Origin: Gemmatimonadota bacterium
GTDB taxonomy: Bacteria > Gemmatimonadota > Gemmatimonadetes > Longimicrobiales > Gaopeijiaceae
DNA: 33,491 nt
Assembly: GCA_028873825.1 (NCBI GenBank)
Contig: JAPPNM010000038.1
Coordinates: 1 to 33,491 of the forward strand
Direction of reading: 5' to 3'
The notes below the pieces were generated by a model. It was given only the letters and a program-made list of their open reading frames with translations, had not been told where the DNA came from and searched no databases. Each line of letters begins with the position of its first letter. The first letter of the stretch is position 1. Positions 1 to 10,008 of this stretch are shown here, piece after piece. A program made the position numbers and the translations under genes.

Positions 1-194
1 TTCCCCCTTCGTCGCGCCTTGCCAGCCCGGCGCCTCGCCGCTCTCGGTGCTCGGCCGGCTTTATCCACGGACTGCTAGCGGGCGCTTGATGCCCGCCCGT
101 TTCCCAGTAAGTTAGGGCGGGCACTGGAGTACCGCCGGCCCCGGCGGGGCTTCGCTGCCCCGTCGCCCTCCCTCCCGACCCACCTCGCGTCTCC

Positions 195-1325
195 ATGAAC
201 CTGCACGAGTACCAGGCCAAGGAACTCTTCCGCGCCGCCGGGATGGCGGTGAACCCCGGCGAAGTCGCCCGCGATCCCGGCGCCGCTCGCTCCGCGGCCG
301 AGCGGTACGGAGGCAGCGCCGTCGTCAAGGCGCAGGTGCATTCCGGCGGCCGCGGCAAGGCGGGCGGCGTCAAGCTGGCGAACAGTCCCGAGGAGGCGGC
401 CGACCACGCCCGAACCATCCTGGGCATGACCATCCGCGGGCTGACCGTTCGCGAGGTTCTGGTATCGCCGATCGAGAGCATCGCCTCGGAGGCGTACGTC
501 GGCGTGCTCGTCGACCGGGAGGGACAGTGCCCCGTGTTCATGGTTTCGGCGGAAGGGGGCGTCGACATCGAGGAGGTGGCGGCCACCGATCCGAAGGCCA
601 TCCACCGCTTGCGCGTGGACCCCCGCTACGGCCTGCTGCCCCACCAGGCGTACTGGCTGGCCACCCGGCTGTACGAGGATCCGGCCCTCGCCAGGCAGGG
701 CGCCCGGGCGATCGCGCAGCTCTACGACGCCTTCGTCGCCAACGGGGCTTCCATGGCGGAGATCAACCCCCTCGTCTCGACCTCCGGGGGCCGGGTCAAG
801 GCTATCGACGCCAAGGTCAGCATCGACGACAACGAGCTCTTCCGCCGCCCCGACATGGCCGCGCTTCGCGACCCCGCCTCCGAGTCCGAGGCGGACAGGC
901 GGGCCCGCGAGGCGGGGCTGAGCTTCGTCAAGCTCGACGGCGACGTGGGGTGCTGCGTGAACGGCGCGGGGCTGGCTATGGCGACCATGGATCTGGTCAA
1001 GTACTACGGGGGCGAACCCGCCAACTTCCTCGACATCGGGGGCTCGTCCAATCCGGACAAGGTGGTTGCCGCGCTGGAGATCATCACCTCGGACCCGGGC
1101 GTGGCGGTCATCCTCTTCAACATCTTCGGGGGGATCACGCGCTGTGACGACGTGGCCAAGGGAATCGTGGAGGCGGTTGGGAGAATCGGCATCGGGGTCC
1201 CGCTGGTGATCCGCCTCACCGGGACCAACGAGGAGCTCGCCCGCGGGATCCTCGCCGAAGCCGGACTCGCCGCCGTCTCCTCCATGGACGAGGTGGTGGA
1301 GAAGGCGGTGCGGCTAGCCGGATGA
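195..1325 (+). CDS. sucC: Succinyl-CoA synthetase (ADP-forming) beta subunit
   Basis: ATG ORF 376 aa; MNLHEYQAKELF start, ATP-grasp features, C-terminal NIFGGITRCDDVAKGIVEA motif; followed by sucD. Confidence 0.98.
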   Translation: MNLHEYQAKELFRAAGMAVNPGEVARDPGAARSAAERYGGSAVVKAQVHSGGRGKAGGVKLANSPEEAADHARTILGMTIRGLTVREVLVSPIESIASEAYVGVLVDREGQCPVFMVSAEGGVDIEEVAATDPKAIHRLRVDPRYGLLPHQAYWLATRLYEDPALARQGARAIAQLYDAFVANGASMAEINPLVSTSGGRVKAIDAKVSIDDNELFRRPDMAALRDPASESEADRRAREAGLSFVKLDGDVGCCVNGAGLAMATMDLVKYYGGEPANFLDIGGSSNPDKVVAALEIITSDPGVAVILFNIFGGITRCDDVAKGIVEAVGRIGIGVPLVIRLTGTNEELARGILAEAGLAAVSSMDEVVEKAVRLAG

Positions 1326-1403
1326 AGCAGCCACTCGAAGGCGGCCGAAGGGCGGTCCGCGGGCCGTCCGGACTCGGAATCGCGCCGTAACGCGGGGACA
1401 CTC

Positions 1404-2318
1404 ATGGCGATCTTCGTTGACGAGAACAGCCGCGTGGCGGTGCAGGGGATCACGGGCCGAGACGGCTCCTTCCACGCGCGGCGGATGATGGCGTACGGAA
1501 CCCGGATCGTGGCCGGGGTGACGCCGGGGAAGGGGGGGCGCGACTTCGAGGGGCCGGATGGGCGCATCGTGCCCGTCTTCGACACCGTCGCCGAGGCGGT
1601 GGCCGAGACCGGGGCGGAGTGTTCCGTCGTGTACGTGCCGCCCGCCTTCGCGGCCGGGGCGATCATGGAGGCCGCGGACGCCGGGGTGGGGTTCATCGTG
1701 TGCGTCACCGAGGGCATTCCGGTCCTGGACATGACCCGGGCCCTCGCGCTGGCCCGCGACCGGGGCAGCCGCGTGCTCGGCCCCAACTGCCCCGGGATCA
1801 TCTGTCCGGGCAGGACGACCCTGGGGATCATCCCGGGGAGCATAGTCGCGCGGGGGCCGGTCGGACTTGTCTCGCGGTCGGGAACGCTCACCTACGAGGC
1901 CGTGCTCCACCTCACCAGGGCCGGCCTGGGGCAGACCTCCTGCGTGGGCATCGGCGGCGATCCCCTGATCGGAACGAGCTTCGTGGACTGTCTCGCCGCC
2001 TTCGCCGAAGATCCGGAGACGGAGGCCGTGGTGCTGATCGGCGAGATCGGCGGGACGGCCGAACAGGACGCGGCCGCGTGGGCAAGCGCGAACCTCGACA
2101 TTCCGTTGGTGGGATTCATCGCGGGCCGAACGGCGCCCCCGGGAACGCGGATGGGCCACGCGGGCGCCATTATCAGCGGGTCGTCCGGCACCGCCGCCGA
2201 AAAGACCCGGGCCTTCGAGGACAACGGAATCAGGGTCGCGAAGCGCCCCGTCGAGATCTCCGCCCTGGTCGGGGAGTCGCTCGCTTCACGTCCGGCCCGC
2301 CCCCTCGGAGCTCCGTGA
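1404..2318 (+). CDS. sucD: Succinyl-CoA synthetase alpha subunit
   Basis: 304 aa; N-terminal VQGITGRDGSFHARRMMAYGT, GPNCPGIICPG, active-site GHAGAIISGSSGTA. Confidence 0.98.
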   Translation: MAIFVDENSRVAVQGITGRDGSFHARRMMAYGTRIVAGVTPGKGGRDFEGPDGRIVPVFDTVAEAVAETGAECSVVYVPPAFAAGAIMEAADAGVGFIVCVTEGIPVLDMTRALALARDRGSRVLGPNCPGIICPGRTTLGIIPGSIVARGPVGLVSRSGTLTYEAVLHLTRAGLGQTSCVGIGGDPLIGTSFVDCLAAFAEDPETEAVVLIGEIGGTAEQDAAAWASANLDIPLVGFIAGRTAPPGTRMGHAGAIISGSSGTAAEKTRAFEDNGIRVAKRPVEISALVGESLASRPARPLGAP

Positions 2319-3151
2319 AGCTGCGTCGGCTCCTGGCCCGGCCACCCGTTCTGACGGGAGCGGGCACCGACGTTTGGGACTTCCTCAGCCGCGGTCCCGC
2401 GGAGCTGGACGCAAGCCACCCGCTCGCGCTCTCCGTCGCTCGGCTCCGGGACCGGGGAGGCATGCCGCGCCTCGGATCGGTGGCCCCCGGCGTGGACCTC
2501 GCGGATCTGAACGGCGACGCGGCCGAACCGGGCGTGGTGCTCTGCCTGGTGGGAGAGGGCGCGGCGGGGCGCCCGGCCGGCGCCACGTGGGTGGTCTGGG
2601 GGCTGGCGCGACCGGCGGTGAACCTCTTCCTGGGTCCTCTCCTCGGCCGTCTGTCTTCGGCAATTCTCGCTACCCAGCCTGACACAGAACTTGAGGCGAC
2701 AATACTCAAAGTATTTTCTGACAACAAAATCAGGACAAACGTGAAAGTGGAACAGGTTCTGACTCCGCTCAAGTACAGGATCTACCCCGAGACGCCGATC
2801 ACCGAGATCCAGACCCTCATGCTGCGCCGGGGCGTGTCTGCGGTGCCCGTGGTGGGCGAAGACCACGAGCTGTTGGGTGTGGTCGGCATCGGAGACGTCC
2901 TGCCCCGGACTCTCCCGGGTCGCGAATCGGGCGACTCCGCCGGGAGAGCCCTTCCGGTCGCCCGCGAGATCATGACCCGTTCGGTGCTTTGCGTCTCCGA
3001 GGACGAGTCGCTGCTGGCGGCCAGCCGCTCTATGATTGCGCGGGGGGTGTCCCGGCTGCCGGTGGTCAGGAACGGGGAACTCATCGGCTTTCTGGAGCGG
3101 GGAACGGTCATGCGCGCCTTCGCCGAAGCCATTGTGCCCAGTCCAACTTGA
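2315..3151 (+). CDS. CBS-domain-pair protein with uncharacterised N-terminal domain
   Basis: GTG start overlaps the sucD stop (GTGA); C-terminal half has two CBS-like repeats (MLRRGVSAVPVVGEDHELLGVVGIGDV; MIARGVSRLPVVRNGELIGFLERGTVM). Confidence 0.8.
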   Translation: MKLRRLLARPPVLTGAGTDVWDFLSRGPAELDASHPLALSVARLRDRGGMPRLGSVAPGVDLADLNGDAAEPGVVLCLVGEGAAGRPAGATWVVWGLARPAVNLFLGPLLGRLSSAILATQPDTELEATILKVFSDNKIRTNVKVEQVLTPLKYRIYPETPITEIQTLMLRRGVSAVPVVGEDHELLGVVGIGDVLPRTLPGRESGDSAGRALPVAREIMTRSVLCVSEDESLLAASRSMIARGVSRLPVVRNGELIGFLERGTVMRAFAEAIVPSPT

Positions 3152-3220
3152 ACGGGTCCCCCGCGGGGGCCGAACCCGCTTCGCACGAGGAGTCCCCATG
3201 AATTCGCACGAGGAATCCCC

Positions 3221-3649
3221 ATGAACCGGACGCTGGCCATCGTAAAGCCCGACGCCGTCGCCGCCGGCAGGGCCGGACAGATCATCGCGCAGCTCGAGTC
3301 CGCCGGGCTCCGCCCGAGGGCGGTTCGCATGCTGACCATGACCCGGGCCCAGGCGCGGTCCTTCTACGAGGTCCACCGGGATCGTCCGTTCTACGACTCC
3401 CTGGTTGCGTTCATGACCTCCGGTCCCTGCATCCCGATCGTGCTCGAGGCGCCCGGCGCGGTCGGCAGGCTCCGGCGGGCGATCGGGGCCACGGACCCGG
3501 CCGAGGCCGCCCCGGGCACGGTTCGCCGGCTTCACGCCGAGTCCAAGGAGCGCAACGCTATCCACGGATCCGACTCGGACCCGAACGCCCGGCGCGAAAT
3601 CGGGTTCTTCTTCGCGGAGTGCGAGGTCCCGGACGGAGGCCGCGGATGA
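3221..3649 (+). CDS. ndk: Nucleoside diphosphate kinase
   Basis: 142 aa; MNRTLAIVKPDAV, catalytic NAIHGSDS motif. Confidence 0.97.
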   Translation: MNRTLAIVKPDAVAAGRAGQIIAQLESAGLRPRAVRMLTMTRAQARSFYEVHRDRPFYDSLVAFMTSGPCIPIVLEAPGAVGRLRRAIGATDPAEAAPGTVRRLHAESKERNAIHGSDSDPNARREIGFFFAECEVPDGGRG

Positions 3650-3707
3650 ACCCGCGTGAGCGACACCCGCGCGAGCGCCCCCTTTCCGGAGACATGCCGA
3701 GAACCCT

Positions 3708-4223
3708 ATGTTACAGATTGACCTGCTTCGCCTGCGGCGGAGTCGCACGCTCGAGCTGAGCGCGTCGATCGAGTCCGGCCACGAGATCTGGACCGGTTCC
3801 GAGCTGAAGTTTGCGGATCCGGTGAAGGTGGCCGGGTCGGTCGCGGCGACGGCCGCCGGAGGGGTCGTGGTGCGGGGCTTCTGGAAAGCCCCCATGCGCT
3901 ACGACTGCGGTCGCTGCCTGAGGAAGTTGCGCCTCGAGGTGGAGAGGCCGCTAACGCTGGTCTATGTTCCGGCGGACGGGCGGGAGGTCTCGGATCCGGA
4001 GATCCGAACCCTCGGGACCCGGGAGACCACATTGGATCTGACGGAGGCGATTCGCGAAGAAGTCGTTCTGGAGGTTCCGCGGTACCTGGTGCCGCGCGAG
4101 CGGGAAGACGGACGCTGCACCGAGTGCGGCGACCCGGTGGATGCCTTCAGCCGGGAAGAAGAGGAACTCGGCTCCGGGACCGACCCGCGGTGGTCGCCCC
4201 TGAGAGCCCTGCGAACCGAATAG
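3708..4223 (+). CDS. yceD: YceD/DUF177 family protein (23S rRNA accumulation protein)
   Basis: 171 aa; CGRCLRKL and CTECGDP cysteine pairs, located directly upstream of rpmF as is typical. Confidence 0.85.
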   Translation: MLQIDLLRLRRSRTLELSASIESGHEIWTGSELKFADPVKVAGSVAATAAGGVVVRGFWKAPMRYDCGRCLRKLRLEVERPLTLVYVPADGREVSDPEIRTLGTRETTLDLTEAIREEVVLEVPRYLVPREREDGRCTECGDPVDAFSREEEELGSGTDPRWSPLRALRTE

Positions 4224-4236
4224 GAAGACGATACCC

Positions 4237-4416
4237 ATGGCGGTTCCCAAGAAACGCATCTCCAAGCAGCGGAAGCGGAAGCGGCGTACGCACTACAAGG
4301 CTTCGGAAGCCACCCTCGGGACCTGCTCCGGAACCGGCGATCCGAAGCTCCGCCACCGGGTCTGTCCCACCTCGGGGGCTTACCGGGGCAGGGTGATCTT
4401 CGAAGTGGCGGAATAG
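4237..4416 (+). CDS. rpmF: 50S ribosomal protein L32
   Basis: Short ORF absent from the supplied track; reads MAVPKKRISKQRKRKRRTHYKASEATLGTCSGTGDPKLRHRVCPTSGAYRGRVIFEVAE; canonical yceD-rpmF-plsX order. Confidence 0.95.
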   Translation: MAVPKKRISKQRKRKRRTHYKASEATLGTCSGTGDPKLRHRVCPTSGAYRGRVIFEVAE

Positions 4417-4454
4417 TAGCCGCCCCGGTTCCTCCCTCGGTCCGTTCGCATCTG

Positions 4455-5435
4455 ATGAGGATCGCACTCGACGCGATGGGGTCGGACGACGCCCCCTCCA
4501 GCGAGGTTGCCGGTGCCGTGGCCGCGGTCGAGGCGGATTCCGGCCTGCATGTCATGCTGGTGGGAGACGAGAAGGCGCTGGCCGGGCCGCTGGGCGGCTT
4601 TCCGTGCCGGGACAGAATTGCCGTGGTTCACGCTCCGGAGCGCATCGTCCCCTCCGATGCGCCGGCCTCCGTGCTGCGCCGCAGGCCTCGTTCCTCGATC
4701 AGCGTCGGGCTGGGCCTGCAGGCGGCGGGGGAGGCCGACGCCTTCGTGTCGGCGGGCTCCACCGGGGCCGTCATGGCGGCTTCGCTGCTGCTGCTCCGGC
4801 CGCTCCGGGGAGTCGATCGCCCCGCCCTCGCCACGCTCTTCCCGACCGACGGGGGGTTGACGCTCGTGGCGGACATCGGGGCCAACATCGACTGCAAGCC
4901 CCACCAGCTCGTCCAGTTCGCGCGTCTCGGCGCCGTCTACATGCAGGACCTGCAGGGAATGAGGGCCCCCAGGGTCGGGCTGCTGAACGTCGGAACCGAA
5001 GCCGAGAAGGGGACCGAGGTGCTCCAGGCCGCGTACAGGCTCCTGGCCGGGAGCGATCTCAACTTCGTCGGCAACATCGAGGGGCGCGACATACTCAAGC
5101 ACGCCTGCGACGTTCTGGTCTGCGACGGCTTCACCGGGAACATCCTGCTGAAGTTCTACGAGTCGGTGGCGGCGTTCATGATCCGGAAGCTGGCTCCGGG
5201 CCTGGAGGGGATCGGACAGCGCGAGGAGGTGGACGACCTGTTGCGGGACCTCGACTACGCCGAGTACGGCGGCGCTCCCCTGCTTGGCGTCAACGGCGTG
5301 ACGGTCATATGCCACGGCCGCTCTTCTCCGAGGGCGATCAGCGCCGGCATCGGGGTGGCCGTGCGGGCGGTGCGGAGTGGCCTGGTCGAGCACATGGCCC
5401 GGGATCTCTTCGACCCGGGTGCGAGCGGGGCATGA
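4455..5435 (+). CDS. plsX: Phosphate acyltransferase PlsX
   Basis: 326 aa; MRIALDAMGSDDAP start, SAGSTGAVMAA, GFTGNILLKFYES. Confidence 0.97.
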   Translation: MRIALDAMGSDDAPSSEVAGAVAAVEADSGLHVMLVGDEKALAGPLGGFPCRDRIAVVHAPERIVPSDAPASVLRRRPRSSISVGLGLQAAGEADAFVSAGSTGAVMAASLLLLRPLRGVDRPALATLFPTDGGLTLVADIGANIDCKPHQLVQFARLGAVYMQDLQGMRAPRVGLLNVGTEAEKGTEVLQAAYRLLAGSDLNFVGNIEGRDILKHACDVLVCDGFTGNILLKFYESVAAFMIRKLAPGLEGIGQREEVDDLLRDLDYAEYGGAPLLGVNGVTVICHGRSSPRAISAGIGVAVRAVRSGLVEHMARDLFDPGASGA

Positions 5436-6427
5436 GGAGACCGGACCCCGTCGCCGGCATTTCGGCCACTGCCCGGTTCCTGCCGGATCATGTGATGACC
5501 AACGCCGATCTCGAGCAGATGGTCGACACCAGCGACGCCTGGATCCGGGAGCGCACCGGCATCGTGGAGCGCCGGATCGCGACCGATGCGATGTCGACCA
5601 CCGACATGGGCGCCCGCGCGGCCTCGCTGGCCCTCGCGAAGGCCGGGCTCGAGGCTGCCGACGTGGATCTGCTCATCGTCACTACGGCGACGCCCGACCG
5701 GTGGCTGCCTTCGACGGCCTGCGAGATCCAGGCGCGCATAGGAGCCTCCCGGAGCTGCCCGGCCTTCGACCTGCACGCCGCGTGCACGGGCTTTCTCTAC
5801 GCGGTTTCGATGGCCGAGGGGTACGTGGCCGCGGGCAGGGGAGAGACGGTCCTGGTGGTCTCGGCCGAGAAGATGTCCTCGATCGTGGACTGGCGGGACC
5901 GGGCCACCTGCATCCTCTTCGGCGACGGCGCCGGAGCCGCCGTGGTGCAACCCTCCCGGAACGGAGAGGGCATCCTGTCCAGCTTCCACCGGTCCGACGG
6001 CGACATGGCCGACCTCCTGCAGCGGCCGGCCGGCGGGGCCGTCCGTCCCCTCGACGAGCAATCCCTGCGCGACCGGGACCACATGATCCGGATGTCCGGC
6101 CGGGAGGTGTTCAAGTCGGCGGTGCGTTCGATGGCCCAGGCGGGGATCGCGGTTCTGCGGCAAGCCGGCGTCGATTCCGCCGACGTGGACCTGATGATCC
6201 CGCACCAGGCCAACATGCGGATTATCGAGTCGACGGCGAGGTACTCCGGGATCCCGATGGAGAGAGTATTCGTCAACCTCCACCGCTACGGAAACATCTC
6301 GTCGGCGACCATTCCCGTGGGCCTGGACGAAGCCGCCGACGAAGGGCTGATCGGGCCGGGTTCGCTGATCCTGATGGCCGCGTTCGGCGCCGGGCTGACC
6401 TGGGGCGCCATGGCGATGCGCTGGTAG
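5432..6427 (+). CDS. fabH: Beta-ketoacyl-ACP synthase III
   Basis: ATG overlaps the plsX stop (ATGA); TSDAWIRERTGI, DLHAACTGFLYA active-site Cys, HQANMRI, NISSATIPVGLDEA. Confidence 0.97.
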   Translation: MRRPDPVAGISATARFLPDHVMTNADLEQMVDTSDAWIRERTGIVERRIATDAMSTTDMGARAASLALAKAGLEAADVDLLIVTTATPDRWLPSTACEIQARIGASRSCPAFDLHAACTGFLYAVSMAEGYVAAGRGETVLVVSAEKMSSIVDWRDRATCILFGDGAGAAVVQPSRNGEGILSSFHRSDGDMADLLQRPAGGAVRPLDEQSLRDRDHMIRMSGREVFKSAVRSMAQAGIAVLRQAGVDSADVDLMIPHQANMRIIESTARYSGIPMERVFVNLHRYGNISSATIPVGLDEAADEGLIGPGSLILMAAFGAGLTWGAMAMRW

Positions 6428-6452
6428 CGGGGGCGGTGGCGCGGGTCGCGAG

Positions 6453-7382
6453 GTGAGAACCGGACTGCTGTTTCCCGGCCAGGGGTCCCAGCACGTAGGG
6501 ATGGGACGGACGCTGGCGGAGTGTTTTGCGGAAGCCCGCGAGACCTTCGCCGAAGCCGACGAAGTTCTCGGTTTCGCGCTGTCCCGGCTGGCCTGGGAGG
6601 GTCCCGAGGAGGTCCTCACCGCAACCGAGAACGCCCAGCCGGCGCTGTACGTGCACTCGCTGGCGGTCTTCCGCGTGGTGCGGGCCCGGCTGGGGCCCAT
6701 CGTTGCCGCCGCGGGCCATTCGCTGGGGGAGCTGTCGGCCCACGGGGCCGCGGGCACCTTCGGTTTCGCCGAGGGTCTGCGCGCGGTGCGGCGCAGGGGG
6801 GAGCTCATGGCGAGGGCGGGAGAGACGGCTCCGGGCACGATGGCGGCCGTGCTCGGCCTGGGCGCGGCGGATACCGCCGAACTGTGCCGCGAGGCCGAGG
6901 AGGCGGATTTCACCCTGGTGGCCGCCAATCTGAACGCGGACGGCCAGGTCGTCTTCAGCGGCGACGTCTGGGGAATCAACTGGATCGCCCGGGCCGCCAA
7001 GAAGAAGGGCGCGAGACGGGTGATGCCCCTCAGGGTGTCGGCCGCATTTCACTCTCCGCTCATGCGACCCGCGGCCGCGGAATTCGAGGCCGCCCTCGCG
7101 GAAACCCGCTTCGGCCGGCCGAGCTTTCCGGTCGTGTCCAACGTGACCGCTCGGTCCGTCGGGGATCCCGGGGGGATCCGGCGGCTTCTCGTTAGGCAGC
7201 TGACCTCTCCGGTCCGCTGGACGGAGTGCATCGCCGAGATGCGCCGCAGGGGCGTGACGGGCTTCCTGGAACTGGGGCCGGGCAAGGTGCTCACGGGCTT
7301 GAACCGGCGGAACGCATGGGGTATACCTACCCAGGCGCTGGGGACGCCCGAGTCGATCCATTCCATGGAGGACCCGACATGA
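6453..7382 (+). CDS. fabD: Malonyl-CoA-ACP transacylase
   Basis: GTG start; [16 protein letters not shown] active site, AFHSPLM. Confidence 0.97.
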   Translation: MRTGLLFPGQGSQHVGMGRTLAECFAEARETFAEADEVLGFALSRLAWEGPEEVLTATENAQPALYVHSLAVFRVVRARLGPIVAAAGHSLGELSAHGAAGTFGFAEGLRAVRRRGELMARAGETAPGTMAAVLGLGAADTAELCREAEEADFTLVAANLNADGQVVFSGDVWGINWIARAAKKKGARRVMPLRVSAAFHSPLMRPAAAEFEAALAETRFGRPSFPVVSNVTARSVGDPGGIRRLLVRQLTSPVRWTECIAEMRRRGVTGFLELGPGKVLTGLNRRNAWGIPTQALGTPESIHSMEDPT

Positions 7383-8125
7383 CGGACACTTCGGAGCTCG
7401 CCGGCGGGGTTGCGATCGTCACGGGCGGATCGCGGGGGATCGGATTGGGGATCTCCCGCGCGCTGGCCCGCGGGGGCGCGGGCGTCGCCGTGGTGGCGAG
7501 GAACGGCGAGAGGGCCGCCGCCGCGGCCGCGGAACTGGAGGGAGAAGGGCACGCCGCCCATACGTGCGATGTCGCGGATCCGCGCGCGTGCAGGAGAACG
7601 GTTGCCGCCGTCGAGTCGCGGCAGGGCCCGGTGACCATCCTCGTGAACAACGCCGGGATCGCCCGCGACAACATCCTGCCGCGCATGCGCGACGAGGACT
7701 GGTCCCGCGTGATCGACACGAACCTCGGGGGGGCCTTCAACATGATCCGCGCCGTCTCCCGCGGGATGATGAAGCGCCGCGCGGGATGCATCGTCAACGT
7801 CACTTCGGTCATCGGTCTGGTGGGAAACGCCGGACAGGCCAACTACGCGGCCTCCAAGGCGGGCCTGCACGGGCTGACCCGAACCGTCGCGAAGGAGCTG
7901 GCGTCGCGGAACATCCGCTGCAACGCGGTGGCGCCGGGCTTCATCCGGACCGACATGACGGCGGGACTTCCCGAGGCGCGGGTGAGGGAACTGAAGGAAC
8001 GGATCCCCGCCGGCCGCCTCGGCGAGCCCGCCGACGTGGCCGGAGTCGTCCGGTTCCTCGCGGGACCGGAGGCGGGTTACATTACGGGCCAGATCATCGC
8101 GGTCGATGGCGGCATGGCAATGTAG
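7379..8125 (+). CDS. fabG: 3-oxoacyl-ACP reductase
   Basis: ATGA overlap with fabD; Rossmann [23 protein letters not shown] catalytic motif. Confidence 0.97.
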   Translation: MTDTSELAGGVAIVTGGSRGIGLGISRALARGGAGVAVVARNGERAAAAAAELEGEGHAAHTCDVADPRACRRTVAAVESRQGPVTILVNNAGIARDNILPRMRDEDWSRVIDTNLGGAFNMIRAVSRGMMKRRAGCIVNVTSVIGLVGNAGQANYAASKAGLHGLTRTVAKELASRNIRCNAVAPGFIRTDMTAGLPEARVRELKERIPAGRLGEPADVAGVVRFLAGPEAGYITGQIIAVDGGMAM

Positions 8126-8193
8126 GCGTTCAGCTTCCCGGCCACGGCGAGGGCCGGATCGGCCGCAACGACAACCGTACGGAGAAGACAAGC

Positions 8194-8433
8194 ATGTCCG
8201 ACACAGCGGAAGCCAGGGTCAAGGAGATCATCGTCGAAGAACTCGGAGTCGAGGCCGACAAGGTGACTTCGGAGGCGTCGTTCGTGGACGACCTTGGCGC
8301 CGACTCCCTCGACACCGTCGAGCTGGTGATGGCGTTGGAAGAGGAGTTCGGGATCGACATTCCCGACGAAGACGCCGAGAAGATGCGTACGGTTGGCGAC
8401 GCCGTCGCCTACATCCGGGAGCACGCGGAATAG
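8194..8433 (+). CDS. acpP: Acyl carrier protein
   Basis: 79 aa; [20 protein letters not shown], phosphopantetheine site [18 protein letters not shown]. Confidence 0.98.
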   Translation: MSDTAEARVKEIIVEELGVEADKVTSEASFVDDLGADSLDTVELVMALEEEFGIDIPDEDAEKMRTVGDAVAYIREHAE

Positions 8434-8526
8434 CGACGCGATGGGCCGGGACCGGCGGGAGGGACGCGAAGCGGGCCTCCGCCCGGGCGTGAGCGCCGGA
8501 CGGCGACGCCGCGGCCCGGTCCCGCC

Positions 8527-9813
8527 GTGAACCGCCAGCGCGGAAGGGTCATGGACAACGGCGGACACCGGCGCAGAGTCGCGGTCACCGGAGTGGGAAT
8601 GGTCACTCCGGTCGGTCCCGATGTCGCGTCGAGCTGGGAGGCGCTGTTGGCGGGGACGCCGGGGGGCGGACCCATCACGCAGTTCGACGCCGACGGCTAC
8701 GCCACCCGCATCGCCTGCGAGATCAAGGACTTCGATCCGCTCGCCCACCTGACGCGAAAGGAGGCCCGGCGCTACGACCGATTCCTCCAGTTCGCCGTCG
8801 CGGCGGCGGACGAGGCCATGCGGACGGCGGGTCTCGCCGGCCCTCCGTCCGCATGCCCGCCCACCGCCTTCGGGGCTCTGATCGGAAGCGGGGTGGGGGG
8901 GATCGCCACCCTGGAGGCCAACTGCAGGATCCTTGATCGCCGGGGCCCGGGCCGTGTCAGCCCGTTCTTCGTTCCCATGTTCATACCCGACATCGCCGCC
9001 GGAGTCGTCTCGATCCGGTACGGTCTGCGGGGACCCAACTACGCAACGGTCTCTGCGTGCGCCTCCGGAGCCCACGCCATCGGGGAGGCCGCCCGGCACA
9101 TCGAGCGGGGCGAGGCCGACATCATGCTGGCGGGGGGCGCCGAGGCGGCGGTGACGCCGATCACGATCGCCGGGTTCGCGGCCATGAAGGCCATGTCGCG
9201 GCGCAACGACGACCCCGCCGGGGCCAGCCGCCCCTTCGATGCCGGCCGCGACGGCTTCGTGATCGGCGAGGGCGCGGGCGTCCTGGTGCTCGAGGCGATG
9301 GATGGCGCGCGCGCCCGCGGGGCGGAGATCCTGGGCGAGCTGGCCGGCTACGGAGCTACGGGCGACGCGCACCACATCACGGCCCCGCCCCCCGGGGCGG
9401 AGGGCGCGCAGGAGGCCATGAAGGCGGCGCTGGCCGATGCGGGGATCGGCCCGGACGGCATCGACTACGTCAACGCGCACGGCACCTCCACCCCGGCGAA
9501 CGACCCCGCGGAGACGGCGGCGATCAAGGCGGTCCTGGGTCCCCGCGCGCACGACGTGGTGGTCGGGTCCACCAAGTCCATGACCGGGCATCTGCTCGGA
9601 GCCGCCGGGGCGATCGAAACCGTCATGTGCGTGATGGCGTGCCGGACCGGCAGGATTCCCCCGACCATCAACTTCGCCGAAAGGGACGAAGCCTGCGACC
9701 TGGAATACGCCCACGGCGGAATGGTCGAGCGTCCGGTGGGGGCCGCCCTCAACAACTCGTTCGGTTTCGGAGGACACAACGCCTGCCTGGTGGTGCGGAG
9801 ATACCGGGACTAG
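8527..9813 (+). CDS. fabF: Beta-ketoacyl-ACP synthase II
   Basis: VSACASGAHAIGEA active-site Cys, NAHGTSTPANDPAE, GHLLGAAGAIE, NNSFGFGGHNA; ATG at 8551 is an alternative start. Confidence 0.97.
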   Translation: MNRQRGRVMDNGGHRRRVAVTGVGMVTPVGPDVASSWEALLAGTPGGGPITQFDADGYATRIACEIKDFDPLAHLTRKEARRYDRFLQFAVAAADEAMRTAGLAGPPSACPPTAFGALIGSGVGGIATLEANCRILDRRGPGRVSPFFVPMFIPDIAAGVVSIRYGLRGPNYATVSACASGAHAIGEAARHIERGEADIMLAGGAEAAVTPITIAGFAAMKAMSRRNDDPAGASRPFDAGRDGFVIGEGAGVLVLEAMDGARARGAEILGELAGYGATGDAHHITAPPPGAEGAQEAMKAALADAGIGPDGIDYVNAHGTSTPANDPAETAAIKAVLGPRAHDVVVGSTKSMTGHLLGAAGAIETVMCVMACRTGRIPPTINFAERDEACDLEYAHGGMVERPVGAALNNSFGFGGHNACLVVRRYRD

Positions 9814-9918
9814 AAAATATGGAAGGGCCGGCCACCTGCCGCCTATCGTGGGTGAGCAGCCGCTGGCCGCGCGCCGCGCGCAGTTGACGGAAGAAAATGT
9901 AAACCGCGGATGACATGT

Positions 9919-9936
9919 TGTAATGTCGACATTACA
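9919..9936. promoter_or_regulatory. Perfect 18-bp palindrome, candidate operator for a dimeric regulator
   Basis: TGTAATGTCGACATTACA equals its own reverse complement; sits in the AT-richer fabF-ispF gap. Confidence 0.55.
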
Positions 9937-10008
9937 TCGTGAGCGCTTGAGGTGACCCCCGAGCCCGGGATCCGGGTCGGGACCGGTTGCGACGCCGCCG
10001 GAGCGGGG

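Noticed and set aside
1892-3895. 667-aa minus-strand ORF over sucD-CBS-ndk
   Set aside because: Shadow ORF from high GC content.
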